Source: Dehalococcoidia bacterium
GTDB lineage: Bacteria > Chloroflexota > Dehalococcoidia > Tepidiformales > Tepidiformaceae
NCBI GenBank assembly: GCA_020432045.1
Contig: JAGQHB010000043.1
Span: 39,614 to 103,613, forward strand
DNA length: 64,000 nucleotides
Reading direction: 5' to 3'
The notes beneath the pieces were generated by a model, which was not told the DNA's origin, made no database searches, and saw only the letters and a program-made list of their open reading frames with translations. Within the stretch, counting starts at the first letter, position 1, and each line of letters opens with the position of its first letter. This document shows, one piece after another, positions 52,439 through 60,534 of this stretch. Made by a program: the position numbers and the translations under genes.

Positions 52439-53602
52439 CTACTCGACTTGTAGGGTGAGAGACCAATCACCGGCTTCGAGCCGCGCATACCCCGGGAGCG
52501 TGAACGTCAGTCGCTGAATGTTATCCGCAACGGCCCCCTCGAAGTCCCAGCGCGATACGGATGGAGGCACCGTCCCACTTCCGTGGTAGAGCGAGTAGGA
52601 GTTTCCCGCCTCATCCGTGAGCGATGCGCCCTGACCCTCACTTCCAAGCATGTTCAGGGCGAGAGCGGAGGTGATCGCTATCGTTGTGTACCGGCTCCCG
52701 TCGGCCTGAGTCGACGCTTCAACCGACGCAGATATCGGCGTCCCGGCAACCGAGCCAGTGCCGGACACCCAACCGTCAGGTGTGCGAGACAGGGTCACCA
52801 CGATTGGTTCGGCCGTCCACCGTGCTCCGGCCCCAAAGTAAATGTCGAAGCTCGGCTCCGACGAGTCCCGCGCGAGCACGACGGTCTGCGTTGGCACGCC
52901 CTGGGGCAGAAGGAGGTTGTTGCCTCGTTCTGGCTTCCACGGAACCGGGACGAGCCCCGAGGTTGCACCCTCGACGTGATAGGTGACGCTGACCGACAAC
53001 GCGTCGGCACGGACCTCGTCGATCACGTAGGTCCAACCAAACCCTGTATCCAGGCGCCGGGCGCCTCCGCTTACCGCGCGCTCACCTGGCACGTCACGAA
53101 CACGGATCTGCGCGACCACCGTCCACGGGCCAGATATGCGTATCCCATCGCCCCCCGGCGGAACTATGTAGAAGGCGTCCATCTGAAGCGTCAGCTCGGA
53201 GGCGCGCTCCCAATCAAGTGCAGCGCCCTGAAACTCGATGCCGACTGCGCGACGATCCGACGCCACGGTATAGTTGACGGCCGTCAACCAACTCGCGATG
53301 TCGAGCTTCGACCCGTCACCGAGAACAACATGGAAATCGGCCTGGTCGATTCCCGGCGATGCGCCGTCTTCGAGGGCATACGGAAGCGCAATCTCAAGCC
53401 CGATACTGGTCCCGAACGCTGTTGTCGAGACATGATCGATGGACATCTCCCGGTCAATCGTGGACCGGTCAAGGATCGAAACTCCAACGGGTTGGACGTG
53501 CGGCGATTCCCGGTTCAAGGCGTGGATCGCCGTATTGCCCAAGAAGACGATCGTGAACGCCAACGTTGCCAGGCCCAGGGTCAAAACCCTGTTCTTGCCC
53601 AT
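52439..53602 (-). CDS. Exported or membrane-anchored protein of unknown function
   Basis: The 387-aa protein has an N-terminal membrane/signal segment (VLTLGLATLAFTIVFLGNTAI) and a beta-rich remainder (GLEIALPYALED, WTVVAQIRVRDVPGE, LTFTLPGYARLEAGDWSLTL). It resembles the extracytoplasmic domains of DUF4179/DUF5643-type proteins only loosely. ATG 53602 follows a strong AAAGGAGGG. It lies 26 bases after the aromatic-rich secreted protein gene, so the two are probably co-expressed. Confidence 0.75.
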   Translation of the reverse strand: MGKNRVLTLGLATLAFTIVFLGNTAIHALNRESPHVQPVGVSILDRSTIDREMSIDHVSTTAFGTSIGLEIALPYALEDGASPGIDQADFHVVLGDGSKLDIASWLTAVNYTVASDRRAVGIEFQGAALDWERASELTLQMDAFYIVPPGGDGIRISGPWTVVAQIRVRDVPGERAVSGGARRLDTGFGWTYVIDEVRADALSVSVTYHVEGATSGLVPVPWKPERGNNLLLPQGVPTQTVVLARDSSEPSFDIYFGAGARWTAEPIVVTLSRTPDGWVSGTGSVAGTPISASVEASTQADGSRYTTIAITSALALNMLGSEGQGASLTDEAGNSYSLYHGSGTVPPSVSRWDFEGAVADNIQRLTFTLPGYARLEAGDWSLTLQVE

Positions 53603-53628
53603 TTGAACCCTCCTTTTTCCGCTGCACG

Positions 53629-54165
53629 TCATGGGCTTGGTACCGTTTCGGTGTAGACGGTGCCCGTTTGCGTATTGCGGTACAGACCAGCACCGCCGCC
53701 GTAGCTACAGGTGCCACCACTGAACGCGTCGTCGACCTGCCACCAATTCCGCAGCGTGAAGTTGGCAGCTGGATATGCGTACGTGAAGTAGTCGTAATAC
53801 CATGGCCCAGCGTAGAATGGAAAAGGCGTTCCTGCCCAGTTCTTGTTGGCGATTTGTGTCCAGCCCGAACTGAAGAGCCTGTTCCGGTCGCACCTCGCAT
53901 CCAGGCTATTCGTAACCTTCATATACCCGCCTGTGTGGTAGGCGTTCCAGCTCGAAGACGTAGAATTATAGTCGATATCGGTGTATGCGTAGAACGTGAC
54001 ACCGTTATGACCATTCCCCGAAGTGGTCCCGCTGATCGCGTAATCGGCGAAAACCGTACTGAGAGGCAACGCTGCGATTGCTGCGAACAAGACGCTCAAC
54101 AGAGCTGAGCGGGTGAGCGCAATGGGCAACTCTGGACGGAAATTACTTGACCGGGATAAGGCCAT
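53629..54165 (-). CDS. Secreted aromatic-rich protein of unknown function
   Basis: The 178-aa protein has a Sec signal ending near STVFADYA. The mature part is rich in Tyr, Trp, Gly and Asn (PFYAGPWYYDYFTYAYPAAN, GGTCSYGGGAGLYRN), with two cysteines that could form a disulfide. It looks like a surface or extracellular protein. No family was recognised. It is co-oriented with the preceding LuxR-type gene and the following exported protein. Confidence 0.75.
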   Translation of the reverse strand: MALSRSSNFRPELPIALTRSALLSVLFAAIAALPLSTVFADYAISGTTSGNGHNGVTFYAYTDIDYNSTSSSWNAYHTGGYMKVTNSLDARCDRNRLFSSGWTQIANKNWAGTPFPFYAGPWYYDYFTYAYPAANFTLRNWWQVDDAFSGGTCSYGGGAGLYRNTQTGTVYTETVPSP

Positions 54166-54249
54166 TTTGGCGACCCCCACCGAACTAACTCGATGCATTG
54201 CATCGGCATGCGCAGTATCGGCGAAAGGCAGTAGCTTCGAATCATTCTT

Positions 54250-54550
54250 TCAGTGATTTGGCCGATGTTTCGTATCATCCGCGTGACCACACGCACTTTG
54301 GTTCGATGCTAATTGGCGATACAGATCAGCAGCCTGGTGGCGACTCCGGAAGCCGAGCTTCCCGAGCAGATGCGAAACGTGCGACTGAACGGTATTGACG
54401 CTGATGGTCAGATCGCGCGCGATCTCCCAGTTCGATAGGTCATCGGCGATGAGCCGAAGAATCTCTATCTCTCTGGCTGTCAGCCCAAGCGGGACCGCGG
54501 AAAAGTTGAGGCCTGCTTTATCGGGGGGGGGGGTCTCCAGTGACACCCAT
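54250..54550 (-). pseudogene. LuxR/GerE-type regulator, out of frame at a C11 tract (possible phase-variable gene)
   Basis: Most of the frame encodes a complete LuxR helix-turn-helix: LTAREIEILRLIADDLSNWE, IARDLTISVNTVQSHVSHLL, GKLGFRSR. The ATG with a good GGAGG (54550) is separated from it by an 11-base C run (minus strand). Read as is, translation ends after ten codons (MGVTGDPPPR stop). With ten or thirteen Cs it would run into the LuxR domain (about 99 aa with ten). A TTG at 54561 is in frame without change but has no ribosome binding site. So it is either an OFF-phase gene, an assembly error or a TTG start. Confidence 0.6.
54523..54533. repeat. Homopolymer G11 (C11 on the coding strand)
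   Basis: Eleven consecutive G on the plus strand, far longer than any other homopolymer I noticed here. It lies 17 bases into the frame that starts at ATG 54550, the usual place for slipped-strand switching. Confidence 0.85.
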
Positions 54551-54784
54551 TGTGCCTCCAATCACTGCTCACATCCGGCCGAGCAAGCGGGGACTCAGGA
54601 TATTGTGATCACGCTCCCGTATCCATAGCGCGCGGTCGCATGGGAGCATAAGTTACAGAGCGTTTACGACGATGAATCGTGGTCTGGTTCTAGCGAGCCT
54701 GCTCGACAGGAACGTTCCCGCTGAGCCAGCGAAGGACGCCGTTTTCGGCCAGACGCGAAGGAGCGAGGCGGACTAACCGTCGGT

Positions 54785-54833
54785 GCCCGCGAGCGGCTGT
54801 GCCATGTACGCACCCTATACTCGTGATAGAGCG
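54785..54833. repeat. Direct repeat, copy 2
   Basis: Identical to 52262-52310 over 49 bases. Here the CoA-transferase frame continues only MAQPLAG before diverging into TDG and a stop, so this is an orphan promoter and start site. Confidence 0.9.
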
Positions 54834-54868
54834 CGATCCTATCAGAAGTCCGCGAGATTCGCCGGGGC

Positions 54869-54874
54869 TAGAAT
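54869..54874 (+). promoter_or_regulatory. Leaderless -10 element (TAGAAT)
   Basis: TAGAAT ends six bases before ATG 54881, so transcription would start at the A of the start codon. No ribosome binding site is present between. Confidence 0.5.
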
Positions 54875-54880
54875 GCCGGG

Positions 54881-55900
54881 ATGCAAGAAGCTCCAGGGCC
54901 GTATCGCCGAAGTTCAACGCTGGCCGGCGCTGTGGTCCTCCTATTGGGGATCGGGCTGCTGGTGGCTGTGGCATGCGAGCTCTGGATTGGGCTGAAGGCG
55001 GAGGCTGTTGCCGGCCTCGTCCGGCACGAGCTGGGCGACGAGGGGCTGGCTCAGCACCGGGCAGACTATGAACAGGCGAAGACGGTCTTCGTTGGGATGG
55101 ACGACGAGGTCATTCCCGCCGCGGCGGCCCAAATCGGCGCCGATGAATCGCAGCTCCGGACACTTATCGATGTGGGCTATCCGGCCGTCGCGAAGGTAAT
55201 CGCGGAACGGGAGGAACTGCTCCCGTTCGCGGAGGCCGGGCTGGTGAACCTCGAGCGCCAACAAGAGCGGTTCCAGCGCGCGGATTCAGTGCCTGTCCCG
55301 GGCCTGCCAGCCTGGAGCAGCGCAGTCCTGACGTTCCTCCTGGCGGCAATGCTGCTCTTCGCTGGTGGGCTGGTGCTGGCCGGCCAGCGGCCCGCGGGGC
55401 TGGCGGCAGCAGGTACCGTCGCCGTCCTGCTCATTGCCGTCCCGTTCGTCCTGCAAACACCCTGGAAGGCCGAAGATGCGCAGCGGACACTCGATTCCCT
55501 TCGTCCGACGGAAGCCGCGGTGGCGCAGACCGAGGACGCATTCCAGACGGCTGACGCGGGATGGGTGGAGCTTGACGAGCGGTTACTTCCTGACCTCGCG
55601 TCCGTGGCGGGCACCGACCGGGCTGGGCTTGATGCCCTGCTCGCGCTCCAATTCCCGGACATCGCCAAAGGGCTGGACGCGATGCCGGGAATCGTCGAGC
55701 GCTACCGGGCACGCGTGGAAATCCGGGCAAATTCAGCCGGCGACCTGCGGACACTCAAGTCCGTGCCCATCGGAGCGCTGGGGTGGTTCGCACCCGGGTA
55801 CGGCCTGCTCCTTGGGTGCACCGTTGCGGCCTCGGTGCTCACGGACCGGCGGCGCGGACGGAGCGTTGACAACGCCACCGAACAGGTCGTCGCCAGCTAA
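54881..55900 (+). CDS. Four-helix membrane protein with two similar extracytoplasmic domains
   Basis: The 339-aa protein has predicted helices near residues 15-35, 149-170, 175-192 and 299-318. The two loops look like repeats of one module: RTLIDVGYPAVAKVIAEREE with NLERQQERF, and DALLALQFPDIAKGLDAMPG with VERYRARVEIRAN. This suggests internal duplication. No family was recognised. It is probably expressed leaderless from TAGAAT and lies convergent to gpsA. Confidence 0.75.
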   Translation: MQEAPGPYRRSSTLAGAVVLLLGIGLLVAVACELWIGLKAEAVAGLVRHELGDEGLAQHRADYEQAKTVFVGMDDEVIPAAAAQIGADESQLRTLIDVGYPAVAKVIAEREELLPFAEAGLVNLERQQERFQRADSVPVPGLPAWSSAVLTFLLAAMLLFAGGLVLAGQRPAGLAAAGTVAVLLIAVPFVLQTPWKAEDAQRTLDSLRPTEAAVAQTEDAFQTADAGWVELDERLLPDLASVAGTDRAGLDALLALQFPDIAKGLDAMPGIVERYRARVEIRANSAGDLRTLKSVPIGALGWFAPGYGLLLGCTVAASVLTDRRRGRSVDNATEQVVAS

Positions 55901-55924
55901 GCGTACCCGCCGCGGAACCACTGG

Positions 55925-56938
55925 TCAGCGGCTGCCACGGACCTGTTCCCACTCTGGCCGGAACGGTCTATCGACGAGCCTGCCCATCGCCTCTGCGGGC
56001 GGCTGGGCGCCCGAAACGACGGCGTGAACTGCTTCGACGATCGGCATTTCGACTCCAAGGGACCGTGCGCGCTGAAGCACCGAACTCGCAGAAGCCACGC
56101 CTTCAGCCACTGACCGACGAGAGGCGAGGACTTCCTGAACGGAGCGGCCGGCCGCGAGCTCCATGCCGAGCGACGTGTTCCGTGATGAAGCGCTCAGGCA
56201 GGTAAGCATCAGATCGCCAAGGCCCGAAAGCCCCATGAGCGTTTCGGGGCGGCCGCCGAGCGCGACGCCGAGGCGGACGATCTCGGCGAGGCCGCGCGTG
56301 ACGAGCGCGGCGCGCGCGTTTTCGCCGAGTCCGAGGCCGGTTGTAATGCCCGCGGCGATTGCAATAACGTTCTTGACCGCGCCGCCGACCTCCGTGCCGG
56401 CAATATCCGAGGAAGTGTAGCCACGAAAGGTGCGGCCGCTGAGGAGCGAGACGACGTGATCCGCGACGCCCGAGAGGCTGGCCGCGACGGTGACCGCGGT
56501 TGGCAACCCGGCCGCGACCTCCCTGGCAAAGGTGGGACCAGATAGCACCGCGAGTGGCCGGCCGGGAAGGATTTCGGCGAGGACCTCGGAGAGCAGTGCG
56601 CCGGTTCCCTGTTCGATGCCCTTGGCACAGATCACCACGGGCACGTCAGCTTCGAGTGATGGGCTCAGCGCGATAGCCGTGGCACGAACATGCTGGGCCG
56701 GGACGACAAGCAGGACGATTGAACCAAACAAGCCGGCCTCGGCCAGTCGGGCGGTGGCGGAAACCGGTGCGGCCACGGCGACACCGGGGAGAAAGAGGCG
56801 GTTCTCGCGATGCTCGCGGATCGAGGCAGCGACCTCTTTTTCCCGGGCCCAGAGGACGACATCGTGTCCGGCGCGGGCGGCAACATTGGCGAGCGCAGTG
56901 CCCCACGCGCCAGCTCCAATGACAGAAATGCGGGCCAT
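55925..56938 (-). CDS. gpsA: NAD(P)-dependent glycerol-3-phosphate dehydrogenase
   Basis: The 337-aa enzyme makes sn-glycerol 3-phosphate from dihydroxyacetone phosphate for phospholipid synthesis. It has the Rossmann motif GAGAWG (residues 8-13), VVICAKGIEQGTG, LSGPTFAREVAAG, and the catalytic-lysine region GGAVKNVIAIAAG, all standard for GpsA. ATG 56938 follows GGGGGTG; GTG 56944 is an alternative. The length is typical. Confidence 0.96.
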   Translation of the reverse strand: MARISVIGAGAWGTALANVAARAGHDVVLWAREKEVAASIREHRENRLFLPGVAVAAPVSATARLAEAGLFGSIVLLVVPAQHVRATAIALSPSLEADVPVVICAKGIEQGTGALLSEVLAEILPGRPLAVLSGPTFAREVAAGLPTAVTVAASLSGVADHVVSLLSGRTFRGYTSSDIAGTEVGGAVKNVIAIAAGITTGLGLGENARAALVTRGLAEIVRLGVALGGRPETLMGLSGLGDLMLTCLSASSRNTSLGMELAAGRSVQEVLASRRSVAEGVASASSVLQRARSLGVEMPIVEAVHAVVSGAQPPAEAMGRLVDRPFRPEWEQVRGSR

Positions 56939-56985
56939 CGTCACCCCCGGCCGGCGGCTGAGGCCGCCCAGCCGATTTTATCGTG

Positions 56986-58386
56986 TCAGTCCAGCCGCCA
57001 GCTTCTCCCGCCGTTGAGCAAGAACCGCTGTCCCAGTCCTGGAACGGTGACGGCGCCAGCGGATCCGGCCAGGCGTTCGCCAAGCGCTTTGGAAGCGTCG
57101 GGCTCTCCGTGAACAAGGAAGATGGTGCCGGGCTTTGCCGGCGCTGTTTGAACCCAGCGTGCGAGTTCATTCCGGTCGGCATGCGCGGAGAACCCGTCAA
57201 GCGAACGCACCTGGCAGGAGATGTCGACATTCCCGCCATGAATTCGGATGGAGCGCGCGCCCTGGAGCAGTGCCCGGCCGCGAGTCCCGGCTGCCTGGTA
57301 GCCGACGAGGAGGATGAGGTTCGCCTGATTCCCGGCGAGACGGCGAAGGTGGTGAAGGACGCGGCCGCCGGTAAGCATCCCGGAACTCGAAATGATAATG
57401 CGCGGGCCCTTGAGGTCGTTCAGGCGGCGCGATTCTTCCACGGAGCGATGAAACGTAAGCATGGATGGCACGAGGGGGCCGCCACGTGCACCGGTCACGT
57501 CCTCATCCAGGTGGATCTCATTGGCGTACTGGCGGTACACGTCAGTGACATCGACGGCCATGGGACTATCCATGTGTATCGGCACCCGCGGGAGCCGTCC
57601 CTCGCCAATCAGACGTCCGATGAGCATCGTCACGAGTTGCGCCCGCGCTACGGCGAACGATGGGATCAGGACGGTCCCACCTCGATGAAGGGTTTCCGTC
57701 AGGGCATTGACGAGCTGTTGGTCGAGGTGCTCGTTTTGATGCTCACGGTCGCCATACGTGGATTCGAGTACGAGGGTGTCGCAGGCGGGAAGCGGATCTG
57801 GATCGCGGTGCAGCGGTGCGCCGTAGCGACCAAGATCGCCGCTGAACACGACCGTGTGCCGGTCCTGCGGGAGCCGCACTTCAACATGCGCCGAACCAAG
57901 GATGTGGCCGGCATTGTGGAAGGTGCATTGCATGTCCGGCAGGGCGAGTCGGCGGCCGTAGGGAACGTCCTCGAAACGCTTCAAGGTGCGTTCGGCGTCA
58001 GTCACCGTGAAGAGGGGGAGGGCGGGGTGATGCTTCGAATAGCCCTTGCGGTTGGCATACTCGGCGTCCTCTTCCTGGATGCGGGCAGCATCCAGCAGGA
58101 GAATACGGGCAAGGTCGGCGGTCGCGGGCGTCGTATAGATCGGCCCTCGGAAGCCCTCCTTCACGAGCCGCGGCAGCATTCCGGAATGATCAATATGGGC
58201 GTGGGTGAGCAGTACCGCGTTGAGCTCTCCCGGGTTGAATGGCGGCTTGTCCCAGTTGCGGAGACGGAGCGGCTTGAGGCCCTGAAACTGCCCGCAATCG
58301 ACGAGGACGCTAGTTTCGCCCGATTCGAGGAGGAAGCGGGACCCGGTGACGGTGCCGGCGGCGCCGTGAAAGGCAATCGAAGTCAT
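56986..58386 (-). CDS. Metallo-beta-lactamase/beta-CASP ribonuclease-like protein
   Basis: The 466-aa protein has the MBL metal motif LLTHAHIDHSG, later His in NAGHILGSAHVEV, and Asp in VFSGDLGRYG. Beta-CASP motifs follow (VLESTYGDREH, GTVLIPSFAVARAQ, ISSSGMLTGGRVLHHL), and the final SAHADRNEL with FLVHGE. This is the family of bacterial RNA-processing nucleases related to CPSF73 (YSH1-like). ATG 58386 gives the usual family start; ATG 58401 is an alternative. It is divergent from the methyltransferase gene. Confidence 0.93.
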   Translation of the reverse strand: MTSIAFHGAAGTVTGSRFLLESGETSVLVDCGQFQGLKPLRLRNWDKPPFNPGELNAVLLTHAHIDHSGMLPRLVKEGFRGPIYTTPATADLARILLLDAARIQEEDAEYANRKGYSKHHPALPLFTVTDAERTLKRFEDVPYGRRLALPDMQCTFHNAGHILGSAHVEVRLPQDRHTVVFSGDLGRYGAPLHRDPDPLPACDTLVLESTYGDREHQNEHLDQQLVNALTETLHRGGTVLIPSFAVARAQLVTMLIGRLIGEGRLPRVPIHMDSPMAVDVTDVYRQYANEIHLDEDVTGARGGPLVPSMLTFHRSVEESRRLNDLKGPRIIISSSGMLTGGRVLHHLRRLAGNQANLILLVGYQAAGTRGRALLQGARSIRIHGGNVDISCQVRSLDGFSAHADRNELARWVQTAPAKPGTIFLVHGEPDASKALGERLAGSAGAVTVPGLGQRFLLNGGRSWRLD

Positions 58387-58440
58387 CGTGACAGTAGGCA
58401 TCAGTCCCGGGCCGCGGGCAACCAGCGAGCAGGCGACTAC

Positions 58441-58449
58441 TGGTAGGCT
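58441..58449 (+). promoter_or_regulatory. Leaderless extended -10 (TG-G-TAGGCT) of the methyltransferase gene
   Basis: TGGTAGGCT ends six bases before ATG 58456, so the A of the ATG is the predicted first base. Confidence 0.5.
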
Positions 58450-58455
58450 ACGGAG

Positions 58456-59199
58456 ATGGCGCTGTACGACTCGATCGGAAAGACCTATGCGGTCACGCGC
58501 CGTCCGGACCCGCGGATCGAAGCGCTGCTCTGGCGGCAGCTCGATGGCTGCGAGAGCGTGGTCAACGTTGGTGCAGGCAGCGGGAACTACGAGGCACGGG
58601 GCCGGGTGGTTGTGGCGGTCGAACCATCCCGGGCGATGATCCGACAACGCAGTCCCGGGAGTGCTGCAACCGTGATGGCGGTGGCGGAGCATCTTCCACT
58701 CGCAGACAAGTCTTTCGACGGCGCCATGAGCGTGTTGAGCACGCATCACTGGCATGACCGTGCCACCGGACTACTGGAACTGAAGCGCGTGGCACGCAAG
58801 GCGGTCGTCATCCTGACCCATAGCCCGGATGATGCCGCGGATATGTGGGTGCTGCGCGACTACTTCCCAGGCGCCGCCGGGCTTGACCGGCCAATCATGG
58901 ACTTCGACGGCCTCTGCCGTGACCTGGGGGCCACCAGCGCTACACCTGTGCCGGTGCCCTGGGACTGCGTCGATGGGTTCTTTCTCGCCTTCTGGCGCCG
59001 GCCAGAGGCATACCTGGACCCGACAGTCCGGTCCGGGATGTCCATCTTCAAACGCCTTAGCGCGGAGGAGGTTGAAGCGGGCCTCGCCCGGCTGCGCGAT
59101 GACCTCGACTCAGGCGCCTGGGCATCTCGAAACGCGGAGCTACTCCACCTTGACGCGATCGATATCGGCTACCGGATCGTCAGCTGGCGGGCACCCTAA
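58456..59199 (+). CDS. SAM-dependent methyltransferase (class I)
   Basis: The 247-aa protein starts MALYDSIGKTYAVTRRPDPR, has motif I VVNVGAGSGNYE, the acidic EPSRAMIRQR after strand 2, and FDGAMSVLSTHHWHD. These are features of UbiE/Methyltransf_11 enzymes acting on small molecules. The substrate is unknown. It overlaps the end of the convergent flavoenzyme gene by four bases. Confidence 0.92.
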   Translation: MALYDSIGKTYAVTRRPDPRIEALLWRQLDGCESVVNVGAGSGNYEARGRVVVAVEPSRAMIRQRSPGSAATVMAVAEHLPLADKSFDGAMSVLSTHHWHDRATGLLELKRVARKAVVILTHSPDDAADMWVLRDYFPGAAGLDRPIMDFDGLCRDLGATSATPVPVPWDCVDGFFLAFWRRPEAYLDPTVRSGMSIFKRLSAEEVEAGLARLRDDLDSGAWASRNAELLHLDAIDIGYRIVSWRAP

Positions 59200-60401
59200 C
59201 CAACGAGGACGCGTTCAAGGAACGGGTTCATGAATCGGCCTCGCGGGTCCAGCCGCAGCCGGACGGCGGTAAACCGATCCCACTCGGGATAGAGATCCCG
59301 GAGCCGGTCAGCTGACCAGGACTGCCACTTACCCCAGTGCGGACGGCCGCCGTGGTTTGCGAAGACCGCCTGCGCACTCGCGAAAAACTGCTCATGCGGG
59401 AGGCCGGCAGCCTGGTGCAGGGAAATGGTGACGGAAGGCCGAGCGTAATGGGGGCTCAGGAACGCATCATCGGCGGCGACCGTGCGGTATTCAATTGGCC
59501 ACAGCACATCTGGATAGGCGGTCTTCATCATCTGGTGGAGTTCGCGGACGCAGGCAGGACCGTTCCCGGCCGGAACAGAGAACTCGATCTCGTTAAAGAG
59601 GTTGTTCCGCTCAGACGGGAAGATGCGGTAACTCCAGTCGACGCGCTCAGGATTTATGTAGCGTTTGAGGAGTCCAGCAGGCGGCTCAGTGTCGCGGATG
59701 CCGATCTCTTCAGTCGTGGGGTTCAGCGTCTTCGCGGCGCACATGTCGATTGGCGGCGCCCACCAGAACTCGAAGTGACGGTTGGCGGCGATTCGTTCGT
59801 GGAGCCGCTCCATACACGCTTCGAATGGCTCGGCCCATGAGCGCTCGTACAGGCGAAACGCGGGAAGCACGCGCATGGTGACCTGGGAGAGCACGCCAAG
59901 CGCACCCATCGAGACGCGGACGGCACTAAACATCTCAGGGTCTGAATCCAGCGAGACGTCAACCACGGACCCATCGGCCAGCACAAGCCGCACGGCAGTC
60001 AGCATCGACGAGAGGTTGGCAAGGGCAGGCCCGGTGCCATGCGTCGCCGTGGAAACAGCACCAGCGATTGCCTGGGTATCGATGTCGCCCTGGTTTGAAA
60101 GTGCGAAACCGCGCGCAAGCAGAGGTTCTCCCATCTGCCAGATCTTCGTGCCTGCCCAGAACGTGGCCGTGGACTGTCCCGGGTTAACGGACACGAGCCC
60201 CTGGAGGTTGTCGAGGCTGATCAGCACGCCGTCCGTCGCGCACAGCGGCACGAACGAGTGGCCCGTGCCAACAACTCTGACCTTTCGAGCACGCGCGGCG
60301 GCTCCCGCCACGACGGACTGCAGCTCAGCTTCGGAAGCGGGCCGGGCGACCTCCGAAGGATTGGCCCGCACACTCCCTGACCAGTTCGACCATTCGGGCA
60401 T
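59196..60401 (-). CDS. FAD-linked oxidase of the aldonolactone oxidase (ALO) family
   Basis: The 401-aa flavoprotein has the PCMH FAD domain with VGTGHSF (His48, the residue covalently linked to FAD in many relatives) and GAVSTATHGTG. The C-terminal ALO domain contains GRPHWGKWQSW. Relatives oxidise L-gulono-, D-arabinono- or galactono-lactones or sugar alcohols; the substrate here is unknown. ATG 60401 follows CGGAG. Confidence 0.92.
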   Translation of the reverse strand: MPEWSNWSGSVRANPSEVARPASEAELQSVVAGAAARARKVRVVGTGHSFVPLCATDGVLISLDNLQGLVSVNPGQSTATFWAGTKIWQMGEPLLARGFALSNQGDIDTQAIAGAVSTATHGTGPALANLSSMLTAVRLVLADGSVVDVSLDSDPEMFSAVRVSMGALGVLSQVTMRVLPAFRLYERSWAEPFEACMERLHERIAANRHFEFWWAPPIDMCAAKTLNPTTEEIGIRDTEPPAGLLKRYINPERVDWSYRIFPSERNNLFNEIEFSVPAGNGPACVRELHQMMKTAYPDVLWPIEYRTVAADDAFLSPHYARPSVTISLHQAAGLPHEQFFASAQAVFANHGGRPHWGKWQSWSADRLRDLYPEWDRFTAVRLRLDPRGRFMNPFLERVLVG

Positions 60402-60534
60402 CGTGGAGCTCCGTGGCGCAAAGCGGCGCCAGCGCTGGGCAGGATAGCAGCGGAGGCAAGAGGCGGCAGTTGTCGCAATGCTCTGAACGCAATGGCGGAT
60501 GGAGTTCCAGGGCCGGTTGTATCAGACTTCGGGA

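Larger units (their letters stand above)
54562..54880. other. Gene-free stretch containing the second promoter copy
   Basis: No intact gene is visible. It contains direct-repeat copy 2 (54785-54833), an extended -10 (TG-A-TAGGAT on the minus strand, next to the repeat) and a truncated start (MAQPLAGTDG then stop). On the plus strand the -10 of the next gene is at 54869-54874. Confidence 0.6.

Noticed and set aside
54690..54974. 94-codon minus-strand frame across the second repeat
   Set aside because: No family resemblance; the repeat's own start codon is in another frame and stops after ten codons.
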